The position numbers and the translations under genes were made by a program. The notes below the pieces were generated by a model. The model did no database searches, was not told the DNA's origin, and saw nothing but the letters and a program-made list of their open reading frames with translations. Below are positions 18,331-26,991 of a stretch of 64,000 bases of DNA, piece by piece (positions within the stretch are counted from its first letter, which is position 1; each line of letters begins with the position of its first letter). This DNA comes from Acidobacteriota bacterium (GTDB lineage: Bacteria > Acidobacteriota > Terriglobia > Terriglobales > Acidobacteriaceae), in NCBI GenBank assembly GCA_019351975.1, contig JABBOG010000004.1, positions 57,672 through 121,671 of the forward strand, read 5' to 3'.

Positions 18331-18340
18331 TCCACAATTG

Positions 18341-19003
18341 ATGCGCAGCAAAGCTGGTTTGATGAATTCCTTTCTTGAAGATGATGACGCGGCGAGGCAA
18401 AGTGAGGAGCGCGAGCTCACGCTGAACACGGGCACGATCCTTGGCATTTTCGTTGCGCTGGTCGTGCTCTGTGGTGCGTTTTTTGGTTTTGGATACAAGA
18501 TGGGCAGTCACAGATCAACGCCTCCAGAGGTCATAGCTGCCAACACGAATGATGCGGATACCAACTTTACAGACTTCAAGCCAGCAGCCGGATCCCCTGA
18601 GAACGTGGATGAGCATGTTCCGGTTGCGGTAAAGCCCTCAGCGGAGGAACGGAAGGTAGAACGAGCGGCAACAACGATCGTGAAACCTGCTGCCGCGGCA
18701 TCCGATTCTCCTGCAACTCGACCTCGCGAAGGAGCTGCGAGCCACGCCGAAATCGCTCCTTCATCCGAATCTGCTGCGCCGCCCGTTGGCACATATTTTG
18801 TGCAGGTGGCGGCGGTATCGCATCAGGAGGATGCCCAATTGCTGATTCATGCGCTCAAGGCAAAGGGTTATCCGGTGGGAGCACATACGCAGCCGCAGGA
18901 CAAGTTCTACCATGTGCAGGTGGGGCCGTTCGACAGTCGCAAAGACGCCGATGCTGCCAAGCAAAAGCTTCTCGCTGATGGCTACCAGCCGATCATCAAG
19001 TAG
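18341..19003 (+). CDS. SPOR-domain membrane protein
   Basis: A single-pass inner-membrane protein of about 220 residues. A short cytoplasmic part (MNSFLEDDDAARQSEERE) is followed by a transmembrane helix (GTILGIFVALVVLCGAFFGF), a Pro/Ala-rich periplasmic linker and a C-terminal SPOR domain (YFVQVAAVSHQEDAQLLIHA, then YHVQVGPFDSRKDADAAKQK). SPOR domains bind glycan strands stripped of stem peptides and locate proteins to the division septum. The start is uncertain: 18284 would overlap the barrel gene, and 18341 and 18362 both fit the cytoplasmic part. The gene converges on plsC with 28 bases between stops. Confidence 0.85.
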   Translation: MRSKAGLMNSFLEDDDAARQSEERELTLNTGTILGIFVALVVLCGAFFGFGYKMGSHRSTPPEVIAANTNDADTNFTDFKPAAGSPENVDEHVPVAVKPSAEERKVERAATTIVKPAAAASDSPATRPREGAASHAEIAPSSESAAPPVGTYFVQVAAVSHQEDAQLLIHALKAKGYPVGAHTQPQDKFYHVQVGPFDSRKDADAAKQKLLADGYQPIIK

Positions 19004-19031
19004 CCGCGAGTGCGGCCGTGCCAACCGCTCG

Positions 19032-19730
19032 CTAGGCGCCGAGTGCAGCCAGCATTTCGGCACGGACAGCCTCCATCAGAGTCTCCTTCGTGCCGAAATT
19101 TTCGGGCCTGACCGGGGGCAGGAACTGAACGACTGCCTCGCCCGGCCTTATCTTCAGCGTACCGCGGCGCATCATTTTTGCTGTCCCGCGAATGACGATG
19201 GGAACCATCGGAGCCTTTGTCTCGGCGGCTAGGAAAAAGGCTCCTTTTTTGAATGGCAAAAGTTTTCCGTCGGACGATCGCGTGCCTTCGGGGAAGATAA
19301 TGATGTGCAGACCGCTGCGCAGAGCATCCGCGGCGATAGCAACGCTTTTTTCTGCGTCTTCGCGCGCATGACCACGCGAAACCGGAACGTACCTTGCCAT
19401 CCGCATCGCTGTACCCAGAAGAGGAATCTTCATCAGCGAGGCCTTTAAAAATACGCTGCTCATTCCTGGCAACACGGGCAGAAGCACAGGTGGATCGAGA
19501 TTTGACACGTGATTGCTTAGAAAAATGCAGGATTCGCCTGACGGTATATTCTCGCGGCCTTCGACGCGGACACGAACCCGGCCCGCACGCAGGCCGAGGC
19601 GTATGATCGCCATCCCCCATCCATACATAACGCTGAAGTTGCCGCGCAGCGCGGACAAAGGGATGCCAATGAGGGCAGCTGGAACCCCGAGAAAAAGGAA
19701 CACGAACAGGATGCACACCGTAGAGAACAT
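19032..19730 (-). CDS. plsC: 1-acyl-sn-glycerol-3-phosphate acyltransferase (PlsC family)
   Basis: A 232-residue membrane acyltransferase expected to acylate lysophosphatidic acid in phospholipid synthesis. Motif I is FLSNHVSNLDPPVLL (N-H-x4-D), motif III is IIFPEGTRSSDG, and the arginine/glycine block YVPVSRGHAREDAE lies between. One hydrophobic N-terminal segment (STVCILFVFLFLGVPAALIG) anchors it. The frame is open back to 19883, but that part overlaps the upstream M20 gene. ATG 19730 sits at the natural N-terminus, with TATCCT eight bases before it. It follows the M20 gene after 40 bases on the same strand. Confidence 0.88.
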   Translation of the reverse strand: MFSTVCILFVFLFLGVPAALIGIPLSALRGNFSVMYGWGMAIIRLGLRAGRVRVRVEGRENIPSGESCIFLSNHVSNLDPPVLLPVLPGMSSVFLKASLMKIPLLGTAMRMARYVPVSRGHAREDAEKSVAIAADALRSGLHIIIFPEGTRSSDGKLLPFKKGAFFLAAETKAPMVPIVIRGTAKMMRRGTLKIRPGEAVVQFLPPVRPENFGTKETLMEAVRAEMLAALGA

Positions 19731-19770
19731 GTGATCCAAGGATACCGTGTGCTGATGCTGGCAGATGTGA

Positions 19771-20808
19771 CTAAACGAGTAAGTTGTCTGCGAGTTTGAC
19801 ATAGAGATCAACGCACTCCAGCAGCTCGCTTTTACGAATCTTCTCATCCGGCGTGTGCGCGACGAGGATGCTGCCAGGACCAAGGAGAAAGGGCTCGCCC
19901 CATGCTGAAAGAGATGGAATGTCAGTGGTGAATTTAGCGACCATCGTGTCGAAGCCTGGGATGGAGCGCATGTGCAGGTAGGGCAGCTTGAGCGTGAAAT
20001 TCACTTCGCAACGACCTGCAGCAGCGCGAACGATCGCATCCATGATTGCTTCAGGCTGGGTTACGAGGCGGATGAGGAGATGAGCTTCCGCCTTGTCGGC
20101 GATGACGTTTGGAGCAACACCACCGCGGATAACGCCGATGTTCAGCGTCGAATCACCGATGCCTTCAACGACCGGTAGCGGCAGGGCCTGGATGTCGTGC
20201 AACGCCGCGAGCAGCTTGTCGATCGCGGAGTCGCCGAGCTCGGGATACGCAGAATGTGCCATCCTGCCATGCGCGCGCAGCTCCACGCGCAGACAGCCTT
20301 TGGAGGCGAGGGCGAGCCGATTGTCGGTTGGTTCACCGTTGATAAGAAATCGCGAGCCTTTGGGGGTCTTATTAGCGACCAGGGCCCCAGCAGAGTCGCG
20401 CTCTTCGCCGACGACGAAGAGCATCGCGATGCGTTTGCCGGAGGCAATCAGCTTCTCGGCTGCGGCGATCTGTGCAGCGATGATTCCCTTGGCGTCGCAG
20501 GTGCCTCGACCGAACAGGAATTCAGCGTCTTCACGGCATGGCCCTAGAAATGGCGGAACAGTATCCATGTGTGAGGAGAAGACAATATCCGGCGTGACGC
20601 CAGCCATCGAGGCGTAGACATTGAATCGCTCGCAGGTTCCCGCAGAGGGATTCTTTGCAGGATCCGGCTGAGCCACGGGCTGCCGTTCAATGGCGTAGCC
20701 TTGCCCAGCCAGAAACGTTGCGAGAAACTCACCGGCGGAAGCTTCATGATATGTCGTGGAATCGAGGTCTACGAGCTGCTTGGTTAACTGAATGGGATCG
20801 ATCAGCAT
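19771..20808 (-). CDS. M20-family deacylase (ArgE/DapE type)
   Basis: A 345-residue zinc-dependent amidohydrolase of the family that includes acetylornithine deacetylase (ArgE) and succinyl-diaminopimelate desuccinylase (DapE). Metal ligands are visible in VFSSHMDTVPPF (His and bridging Asp), GRGTCDAKGIIAAQ, the catalytic Glu pair in VVGEERDSAG, and the C-terminal His in SILVAHTPDEKI. An argD-like aminotransferase lies about 1.6 kb away, which leans toward arginine or lysine synthesis but does not decide. The open frame extends to 21057, but homology begins at MLIDPIQLTKQLVDLD, so ATG 20808 is used. Confidence 0.85.
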   Translation of the reverse strand: MLIDPIQLTKQLVDLDSTTYHEASAGEFLATFLAGQGYAIERQPVAQPDPAKNPSAGTCERFNVYASMAGVTPDIVFSSHMDTVPPFLGPCREDAEFLFGRGTCDAKGIIAAQIAAAEKLIASGKRIAMLFVVGEERDSAGALVANKTPKGSRFLINGEPTDNRLALASKGCLRVELRAHGRMAHSAYPELGDSAIDKLLAALHDIQALPLPVVEGIGDSTLNIGVIRGGVAPNVIADKAEAHLLIRLVTQPEAIMDAIVRAAAGRCEVNFTLKLPYLHMRSIPGFDTMVAKFTTDIPSLSAWGEPFLLGPGSILVAHTPDEKIRKSELLECVDLYVKLADNLLV

Positions 20809-20815
20809 GATGCTC

Positions 20816-20821
20816 AGGATA
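20816..20821 (-). promoter_or_regulatory. Candidate leaderless -10 element of the M20 gene
   Basis: On the minus strand TATCCT ends seven bases before ATG 20808. It stands back to back with the TACACT element of the divergent hydrolase; only 69 bases separate the two start codons. Confidence 0.45.
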
Positions 20822-20865
20822 ACCGAAGCGCGCTGAAGCTGAAATACATGCGACCGTGCGAACGA

Positions 20866-20871
20866 TACACT
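20866..20871 (+). promoter_or_regulatory. Candidate leaderless -10 element of the hydrolase at 20878
   Basis: TACACT ends exactly six bases before ATG 20878. No Shine-Dalgarno is present in between (GAGCAG touches the start). Confidence 0.48.
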
Positions 20872-20877
20872 GAGCAG

Positions 20878-21573
20878 ATGAGCGATGCCATTCTGCCCTT
20901 TCGACCCCATGTTACGTCCGTGGAAGACCTGCATGGCCCGGCCGGACGCCTGGAAGCGGTACTCAACAGCGGCCAGGAAGATGCGCTCTATGCCGCAGTA
21001 GTGGCGCACCCGCATCCTCCAAGCGGAGGAACCATGCACAATAAGGTCGTGTACCACGCAGCGAAGGCGTTCTCCAGCTTTGGGTTACCGGTATTGCGTT
21101 TCAATTTTCGCGGAGCCGGCCTAAGCGAAGGCACGCATGACGAGGGTCGCGGTGAGGTGGATGACGTCCGCGCAGCATTGGATTGGATTACAGCAAAGTA
21201 TGCGTTGCCGATTCTCGTCGCCGGATTTTCCTTCGGTTCAAATGTTGGCCTGCGTGCCTGCTGCGGAGATCCGCGTGTGCGTGGGCTCGTAGGTCTAGGA
21301 CTTCCGGTGCGCGCGGCTGGACGAGACTATACGTACAACTTCCTTCCAGGCTGCGGACCTGTGCCAAAGCTTTTTGTGAGTGGGGATCACGATGCGTTCA
21401 GCCCACGGGGAGTGCTCGAATCTGTTCTCGTGTCCGCTGCGGAGCCGAAGCGTATCGTATGGGTCGATGGTGCGGACCACTTCTTCGCGGGTACGGCTCA
21501 GTCCCCCGCATCCAAACTTGGAGTAATGAGTGATGCGATTCGAGCGTGGCTGGCGGACGAATTCGGATTGTGA
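20878..21573 (+). CDS. Alpha/beta hydrolase (dienelactone-hydrolase/KAN-type)
   Basis: A 231-residue soluble hydrolase. The opening VVAHPHPPSGGTMHNKVVYH and VLRFNFRGAGLSEGTHDEG are typical of a bacterial group related to dienelactone hydrolases. The triad is intact: Ser in LVAGFSFGSNVG, Asp in FVSGDHDAFSP and His in WVDGADHFFAG. The substrate is unknown. The start follows homology and the promoter geometry described at 20866. The last 76 bases overlap the 3' end of the convergent hydrolase gene, so both C-termini are encoded by the same DNA on opposite strands. Confidence 0.85.
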   Translation: MSDAILPFRPHVTSVEDLHGPAGRLEAVLNSGQEDALYAAVVAHPHPPSGGTMHNKVVYHAAKAFSSFGLPVLRFNFRGAGLSEGTHDEGRGEVDDVRAALDWITAKYALPILVAGFSFGSNVGLRACCGDPRVRGLVGLGLPVRAAGRDYTYNFLPGCGPVPKLFVSGDHDAFSPRGVLESVLVSAAEPKRIVWVDGADHFFAGTAQSPASKLGVMSDAIRAWLADEFGL

Positions 21574-22439
21574 ACGACCACCGTTTCGCTGGAAGCAACG
21601 CGCGTTTTTTCTATCCACGCATCGACAAAGTCGGCGATCAGTTGCGGAACTTCTTCTGCGGGACGATGGCCGACCCCCGCCAGTGTGATCAACTCAGAGT
21701 GCCGCAGGTGGAGGCGCAGTTGCGCAGCAGACTGCAGGGGAACAGCCCGATCGCAGTCGCCCCAGAGTATCAGAGTTGGCGTGCGGAGGGGGCGGTGGAG
21801 TGCATGCTTGAGACCGGACATGTCCTTGTTCCACGTGCGCAGAAGATTGAGCAGATGAAGAACTGTTCCGCGCCTGCGCAGATTTTCACGATAGGGTCGA
21901 AGGTGCTCTCCGGTATCTTCTCGCCCAGGCCCGGCCATCCTGCGTAGACCAACCAGCTGCAACCATTGCGGGAACCACGGCATGGCATAGGCGAAGATTC
22001 GCCCTGGGAGCGAAAGATAAAACCGAATCAGCGGGTCGCTGTCGGTAAAGTAGGGATGCGCTGGTGAAAGCAATACGAGCGAAGTGAATGCGTCCCGCTT
22101 GTGGGCTGCAAGGCTGAGCGCCACGGCACCACCGTGTGAGTGTCCGACCAGGATAGGCTTTTCAAGCTTGAGTGCGTCGATTGTTTTGCCTACGAGCTTT
22201 GCAGTCCGATAGAGGCTTGCATCGATGTCGTCACGACGCTCCGACTGACCTGCGCCAGGAAGATCGATAGCGATGACGTGCACATCTTCGGGTAACGCGT
22301 CGATGAAAGGGATGAACGTTTCCACGCAGCCCATAAGGCCGTGAATCAGCACCAGCGAAGGCTGGTTCCTGAACTTTACCCCGCGTTCAAGGAACGAGAG
22401 GCGAATACCGTCTACTTCAACCTGGCGACGTACAGCCAT
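21498..22439 (-). CDS. Alpha/beta hydrolase
   Basis: A 313-residue hydrolase of the haloperoxidase/MhpC-like type. Features are LVLIHGLMGCVETFIPF (oxyanion loop), VIAIDLPGAGQSERRDD, nucleophile Ser in LVGHSHGGAVALS, Asp in ILWGDCDRAVP and His in AGVGHRPAEEVP. About 35 residues after the catalytic domain have no clear role; the final 25 or so are encoded in the 76-base antisense overlap with the gene ending at 21573. An AAGGAAGG Shine-Dalgarno lies upstream of ATG 22439. The aminotransferase gene ends 15 bases upstream, so the two form an operon. Confidence 0.87.
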   Translation of the reverse strand: MAVRRQVEVDGIRLSFLERGVKFRNQPSLVLIHGLMGCVETFIPFIDALPEDVHVIAIDLPGAGQSERRDDIDASLYRTAKLVGKTIDALKLEKPILVGHSHGGAVALSLAAHKRDAFTSLVLLSPAHPYFTDSDPLIRFYLSLPGRIFAYAMPWFPQWLQLVGLRRMAGPGREDTGEHLRPYRENLRRRGTVLHLLNLLRTWNKDMSGLKHALHRPLRTPTLILWGDCDRAVPLQSAAQLRLHLRHSELITLAGVGHRPAEEVPQLIADFVDAWIEKTRVASSETVVVHNPNSSASHARIASLITPSLDAGD

Positions 22440-22454
22440 CGCGTAACACCTTCC

Positions 22455-23765
22455 TTAAACTGACGCAGGCTCAAGCGCTGACTGAGATATTGGCTCAGAG
22501 GCGCTCATTCCTTTCGATAAGACGTGTCCAGCGTCATGGAAGGATGTTCCGGATGGGTTTGGGTTCATGATGCCAGTGATGACTTTCATCGCGACATCAA
22601 TATCCTTGCGCTGCAGAAGGAACGACGGCAGAAAGCGAAGCACATTTCCTTGCACGACGTTGACAAGCAATCCCTGTGCCAGCGCAGCTTCTGCGATGGG
22701 CCGGGCGGGTTCAGTGATCTCCATCCCCAGCAGGAGACCACGACCACGAGCCTCAACGCCAATGGAGATGCTGGACGCAAGCTGCCTAAGTTGCTCCATC
22801 AGATATGCACCTGAGTCCGCGACCCGTGCCAAAAGATCTTCGTCTTCGACGGTCTGTAGAAACTCAAGGCCAAGTCTGCAAGCCAGGGGGCTACCGCCCA
22901 GCGTGCTTCCATGCTTGGCCAAGCCGAAGGCGTTGAACAGCTTTTCGTTGACCAGCAGTGCGCTGAGCGGAATGCCCCCCCCGAGCGGTTTGCCGAGGAT
23001 CAGAGCGTCGGGCTGTACGCCGGAGCGAGTGTATGCAAACCATTCGCCCGTGCGTCCAAGACCGCACTGAATTTCGTCAAAGATCAAAAGCGCTTGATGT
23101 TGATCCGCGAGCGCGCGGGCCTCTGCTAGAAAGACATCGCTGATGGGATGTACACCACCCTCGCCGAGAATAGGTTCGATGAGGATCGCTGCGGTTCCGT
23201 CGGTAACGGCAGCACGAAGCTGCTCCAGATTGTCCCTGTCTACAAAGCTCACATGGGGTAGTCCCGGCCCGAAGTCCAGACGGTACTTTTCCTGTCCGGT
23301 TACAGAGAGGGATCCGTAGGTCCGTCCGTGGTATGAGTTTCGAAGCGCGACAATGCCGTGTTTGGAGTGCGTAAAGTTCTGCCGCGCGTGCGTGCGCGCA
23401 AGCTTGAGCGCTCCTTCAACGGCTTCGGAACCGCCCGTAGAGTAGAACACGCCTTTGAGCCCGGAAAGGGCGCAGAGCCGCTCCGCAAGTTCGCCAGGGT
23501 ACCGGCTGGCATACTGCGGCGAGAGATGGACGAGTTTTCCTGCTTGGTCGGCCATGGCTTGCACCATACGAGGATGCGCATGGCCCAGCGCATTTACACC
23601 GAGGCCACCCATGAGGTCCAGGTAGCGGTTTCCTGAGGTATCAAAAAGATGGACGCCCTCACCGTGATCCATGACGACGGGATAGCGAGCGTACACGGGA
23701 AGCAGCGTCTCGGAGTCGCGGCGTAGAATTTGGTGGGCGTCGGCGTTCTGCCGAAAATCGAACAT
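22455..23765 (-). CDS. Class III aminotransferase, acetylornithine-aminotransferase-like
   Basis: A 436-residue PLP enzyme. Family features in order are YPVVMDHGEGVHLFDTSGN, GLGVNALGHAHP, the phosphate-binding YSTGGSEAVEGALKLAR, NSYHGRTYGSLS, LLIFDEIQCGLGRTG with the PLP-contacting Asp, and the lysine of ILGKPLGGGIPL. The closest match is ArgD-type acetylornithine/succinyl-diaminopimelate aminotransferases, but related GABA- or ornithine-type enzymes are possible. The last 35 residues extend past the usual end and look disordered. A GGAGG Shine-Dalgarno fixes ATG 23765. The alpha/beta hydrolase gene follows after 15 bases. Confidence 0.85.
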   Translation of the reverse strand: MFDFRQNADAHQILRRDSETLLPVYARYPVVMDHGEGVHLFDTSGNRYLDLMGGLGVNALGHAHPRMVQAMADQAGKLVHLSPQYASRYPGELAERLCALSGLKGVFYSTGGSEAVEGALKLARTHARQNFTHSKHGIVALRNSYHGRTYGSLSVTGQEKYRLDFGPGLPHVSFVDRDNLEQLRAAVTDGTAAILIEPILGEGGVHPISDVFLAEARALADQHQALLIFDEIQCGLGRTGEWFAYTRSGVQPDALILGKPLGGGIPLSALLVNEKLFNAFGLAKHGSTLGGSPLACRLGLEFLQTVEDEDLLARVADSGAYLMEQLRQLASSISIGVEARGRGLLLGMEITEPARPIAEAALAQGLLVNVVQGNVLRFLPSFLLQRKDIDVAMKVITGIMNPNPSGTSFHDAGHVLSKGMSASEPISQSALEPASV

Positions 23766-23816
23766 AATACCTCCATCTCACAGGAGTCTGGCGCATGGGT
23801 CAAGTGCTTCTGCGTA

Positions 23817-23829
23817 GACGGAATCCGTC
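23817..23829. promoter_or_regulatory. Palindrome upstream of the sigma-54 promoter (possible activator site)
   Basis: GACGGAATCCGTC is a perfect 6-1-6 inverted repeat about 150 bases upstream of the -24/-12 element, a usual distance for an NtrC-type enhancer site. A second, looser inverted repeat (TATCC/GGATA with 7 bases between) lies at 23882-23898. The assignment as activator site is inference. Confidence 0.4.
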
Positions 23830-23975
23830 GAGGTGCGTCAAAAGGGGTGTTACTTCCGGAACCAACTTATTCTGATTTACGTATCCTTGCTATGGATAAA
23901 TACATCGATAGGCCATCAAATGCGGTGCTTGATCCTTTGTATCCCGGGTTTCCGCGCAATTAAGGGGTCTTGTGT

Positions 23976-23993
23976 TTGGCCTATGATTTGCAA
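23976..23993 (+). promoter_or_regulatory. Sigma-54 (-24/-12) promoter of the kinase/NtrC operon
   Basis: TTGGCCTATGATTTGCAA matches the consensus YTGGCACGRNNNTTGCWW at all -24 core (TTGGC) and -12 core (TTGCAA) positions, with the required ten bases between GG and GC. Transcription would start near 24002, about 20 bases before the TTG start of the kinase. The downstream operon encodes a sigma-54-dependent activator, so autoregulation is likely. Confidence 0.7.
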
Positions 23994-24021
23994 CTCTAAG
24001 TACCGAAAGCGGTAAAGACAG

Positions 24022-26991
24022 TTGAAGACCGATGCTCAAACCCGCCTCCTGGCTATCGTGCTTGCCGTTTTTACATTGGCTGCGCTCGGTCTAGCGATCG
24101 CTAATTTTGCACAGGAGAGCAGCTACGCTCCGGCGACGGACGGCGCCAACTGGACCGAGACACATGCCGGGCTGCGCGCGTACCTGGTGCGACCGAACAC
24201 ACCGGCCTATCGTGCCGGCGTACGCACAGGCGACGTGCTGATTGCTGTCAACGACGCCTCCGTACGCTCGCTGGCTTCGCTTGGCCGTCAGATTGACCAA
24301 AGCGGTGTCTGGTCGCATGCAACGTACACGCTGCTTCGCAAGACGCCACGCATGGCCAGCCTGGTTGACGTTCCTGTCGTCGTCTATCTGGAACCGATGG
24401 ATCGCACCGATTTCCAGGTCGAGCGTCTGATTGCCTTGGTATATCTTGCGATCGGCCTGTTTGTTCTCTTCCGACGCTGGACCGCACCGAAGTCGACCCA
24501 CTTTTACATCTTCTGCCTGGTTTCGTTCATCCTTTATTCCTTCAAGTACACAGGAGTGCTTGACGGTCTCGATGTCACCATTCTGACGGGCAACATCATT
24601 GCAATGGAGTTGCAGCCTGCGCTGTTTCTCCACTTCGCGATTAGTTTCACGGCGGAACCATCGCACCGGCGTTGGCAGAGATTTTTCTACCCGCTGCTGT
24701 ATGTCCCTGGCCTTATTCTCGGCGTTCTTCGGTATATGTCCTATACCCATTGGGCCCCTACAGGACAGCTCCAGCTGCGCCTCAACAAGTACGACTACAC
24801 GTATCTCGCAGCGTTCTATATCCTCGCCGCCATCGTCTTCTGGGTCCGTTACCGCAAAGAAGAGCAGCCCCTGCAGCGGCAACAACTGAAATGGCTTTCT
24901 CGCGGAACGATCCTTACCGTCGTTCCGTTCACGCTGCTCTACGTCATCCCCTTTCTTTTCAACACCTACCTTCCGAGCACACTTACAAGACTGGCGCTCT
25001 TATCACTCATCCTGCTGCCGCTTACCTTTAGCTGGGCCATCGTTCGCTACCGGCTGATGGATGTAGACCTGATCTTCAAGCGCGGTGCTTCGTACACGCT
25101 GGCAACGGCCGCGCTCGTCGGAATTTACTTCGGAGTCGTCGCGCTCAGCGCGGAGATCGTTCATAAGCGTTTTGAGCACCTCGGCGAGTGGGGGCTTGTC
25201 GTAGCTGTCATCGTCACTGGTCTTGTCTTTGATCCGCTGAAACGGCTGATTCAGGCGCACATGGACCGGGTTTTTGATCAGAAAAGCATCGACTACCGGG
25301 AGACTCTCGTCGAGTTTGGCAGCGAACTGAACGCCCAAACAGACCTCCGCGCGCTCGTGAACTCCATTGTGGAGCGGCTGCCTGAGACGCTACTGGTTAC
25401 GCGCGTCGCCGTCTTCCTCGCGCAAGAAGAGAATCTGGGGCAGAAAAGCCGCTTTTCACTGGCAGCGTCGCATGGTCTTTCTCAACAGGTCCTGTCAAAT
25501 GCCGACTCTCTGAAACTTGGTTTCCTCGACTTCGACAATCGCGACAGCAGCAGTCATATCTTTTTCGAGACACCCCATGCGGTACTTCGACTGCCAGAGG
25601 ATCAGCGGCAGACCGCTTCCGCACTCGATCTGAATTACTACGTGCCGTGCCGCGCAGCCAGACATGAAGGTAGTGGGCGCAGCACCATTGCGGTGCTTGG
25701 TCTGGGTCGCACCGGCGACGGCGACTTCCTCTCCAGCGAAGACATGGAGTTGCTCGAATCCTTGGCAGGGTACATCGGCATCGCCATCCAGAACGCACAG
25801 CTGTACCGCCGTCTGGAACAAAAGATTCAGGACTTTGAGCGGCTGCGCGACTTCAACGAGAACATTGTCGAGTCGATCAATATCGGCGTCTTTGCCGTTG
25901 ATCTCGAAGACTGCGTGGAGAGTTGGAACGCGCAGATGGAGACGATGTACGCAACGCCGCGTGCCGATGCCCTGCGGCGTCCACTACGCGATGTCTTTCC
26001 AGCGGAGTTCTTGCAGGAGTTCGCCCGGTTGCGCGGCGAGCAAGGTGTCTCTACACTTTATAAATTCCGGCTATCCACTCGAACTGGTGAAGCACGCATC
26101 GCAAACATCACCGTCGCTCCTTTGCTCAATAGAGATTCACAAGCGGTCGGCCGAATCGTCATCGTGGACGACATCACTGACCGCATCAACATGGAGACTC
26201 AGCTTACGCAGGCGGAGAAACTGTCTTCGATTGGCCTGTTGGCCGCCGGCGTCGCGCATGAGGTCAATACACCTCTCGCCGTCATCTCCAGCTATGCACA
26301 GATGCTCGGAAAGCAGCTCCGCTCGGATGAAGAAACTCACCGACGGTTGGCACCGGTTCTGGAAAAGATCACGCAGCAGACATTCCGCGCATCTGAGATC
26401 GTCAACGGTCTTTTGAATTTTTCACGTATGGGCAGCGTCGACTTCGGACGAGTTGATATCAATGCGATGGTGCGGGATACGATTCTCCTGCTTGAACACC
26501 AGATGCGTTCCGGAGGCGTGAGCATCACAGCAGAACTTACTACCGATCTACCTGCGGTGGCTGGAAATCGAGGCAAGCTGCAGCAGGTTCTGGTCAACCT
26601 TGTCCTGAATGCGAAGGATGCACTGCAGGAAAAAGGCAGCGGGGGAGTTCGCATCTACACAAGGCATTGTCCCTTCGGGGTTGAACTCCGCGTAGAGGAC
26701 GACGGCGCGGGCATGACACCTGACACGCTTAGAAAGATCTACGATCCGTTCTTCACCACAAAGAGCAATCCAAAGGAAGGCCAGCGCAAAGGAACGGGGC
26801 TCGGCCTTGCTGTCACGTACGGCATCATTCAGGAACACGCAGGCACGATCGGAGTTAGCAGCAAGCCGGGAGAGGGCACCATCTTCAAGCTCGAGCTCCC
26901 CGGAGCAGATGCCCCAGCACTGCCGCTCGCACACAAGAGCACCCCCGGCGAAACTAGCCTGGGTACGGAAGGAAAGGTAGTTCATGTCTAA
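24022..26991 (+). CDS. Sensor histidine kinase with PDZ, multi-TM, GAF and PAS domains
   Basis: A 989-residue membrane kinase. After one N-terminal helix comes a periplasmic PDZ-like domain (GLRAYLVRPNTPAYRAGVRT, then GDVLIAVNDASVRSLASLGR; about 45-110). About seven or eight more helices follow (130-375), then a GAF domain (about 430-590), a PAS domain (about 610-720), the HisKA domain with phospho-acceptor His746 in GVAHEVNTPLAVI, and the HATPase domain (N-box NLVLNAKDAL, G-boxes VEDDGAGM and GTGLGLAV). The start is TTG, with no alternative nearby. Its stop overlaps the regulator gene by eight bases, making a clear two-component pair. The signal is unknown; PDZ suggests sensing of protein termini. 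Confidence 0.92.
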   Translation: MKTDAQTRLLAIVLAVFTLAALGLAIANFAQESSYAPATDGANWTETHAGLRAYLVRPNTPAYRAGVRTGDVLIAVNDASVRSLASLGRQIDQSGVWSHATYTLLRKTPRMASLVDVPVVVYLEPMDRTDFQVERLIALVYLAIGLFVLFRRWTAPKSTHFYIFCLVSFILYSFKYTGVLDGLDVTILTGNIIAMELQPALFLHFAISFTAEPSHRRWQRFFYPLLYVPGLILGVLRYMSYTHWAPTGQLQLRLNKYDYTYLAAFYILAAIVFWVRYRKEEQPLQRQQLKWLSRGTILTVVPFTLLYVIPFLFNTYLPSTLTRLALLSLILLPLTFSWAIVRYRLMDVDLIFKRGASYTLATAALVGIYFGVVALSAEIVHKRFEHLGEWGLVVAVIVTGLVFDPLKRLIQAHMDRVFDQKSIDYRETLVEFGSELNAQTDLRALVNSIVERLPETLLVTRVAVFLAQEENLGQKSRFSLAASHGLSQQVLSNADSLKLGFLDFDNRDSSSHIFFETPHAVLRLPEDQRQTASALDLNYYVPCRAARHEGSGRSTIAVLGLGRTGDGDFLSSEDMELLESLAGYIGIAIQNAQLYRRLEQKIQDFERLRDFNENIVESINIGVFAVDLEDCVESWNAQMETMYATPRADALRRPLRDVFPAEFLQEFARLRGEQGVSTLYKFRLSTRTGEARIANITVAPLLNRDSQAVGRIVIVDDITDRINMETQLTQAEKLSSIGLLAAGVAHEVNTPLAVISSYAQMLGKQLRSDEETHRRLAPVLEKITQQTFRASEIVNGLLNFSRMGSVDFGRVDINAMVRDTILLLEHQMRSGGVSITAELTTDLPAVAGNRGKLQQVLVNLVLNAKDALQEKGSGGVRIYTRHCPFGVELRVEDDGAGMTPDTLRKIYDPFFTTKSNPKEGQRKGTGLGLAVTYGIIQEHAGTIGVSSKPGEGTIFKLELPGADAPALPLAHKSTPGETSLGTEGKVVHV

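Noticed and set aside
22455..22560. The C-terminal 35 residues of the aminotransferase as a separate peptide gene
   Set aside because: They are in frame with the enzyme with no internal start signal; a simple variable tail explains them.
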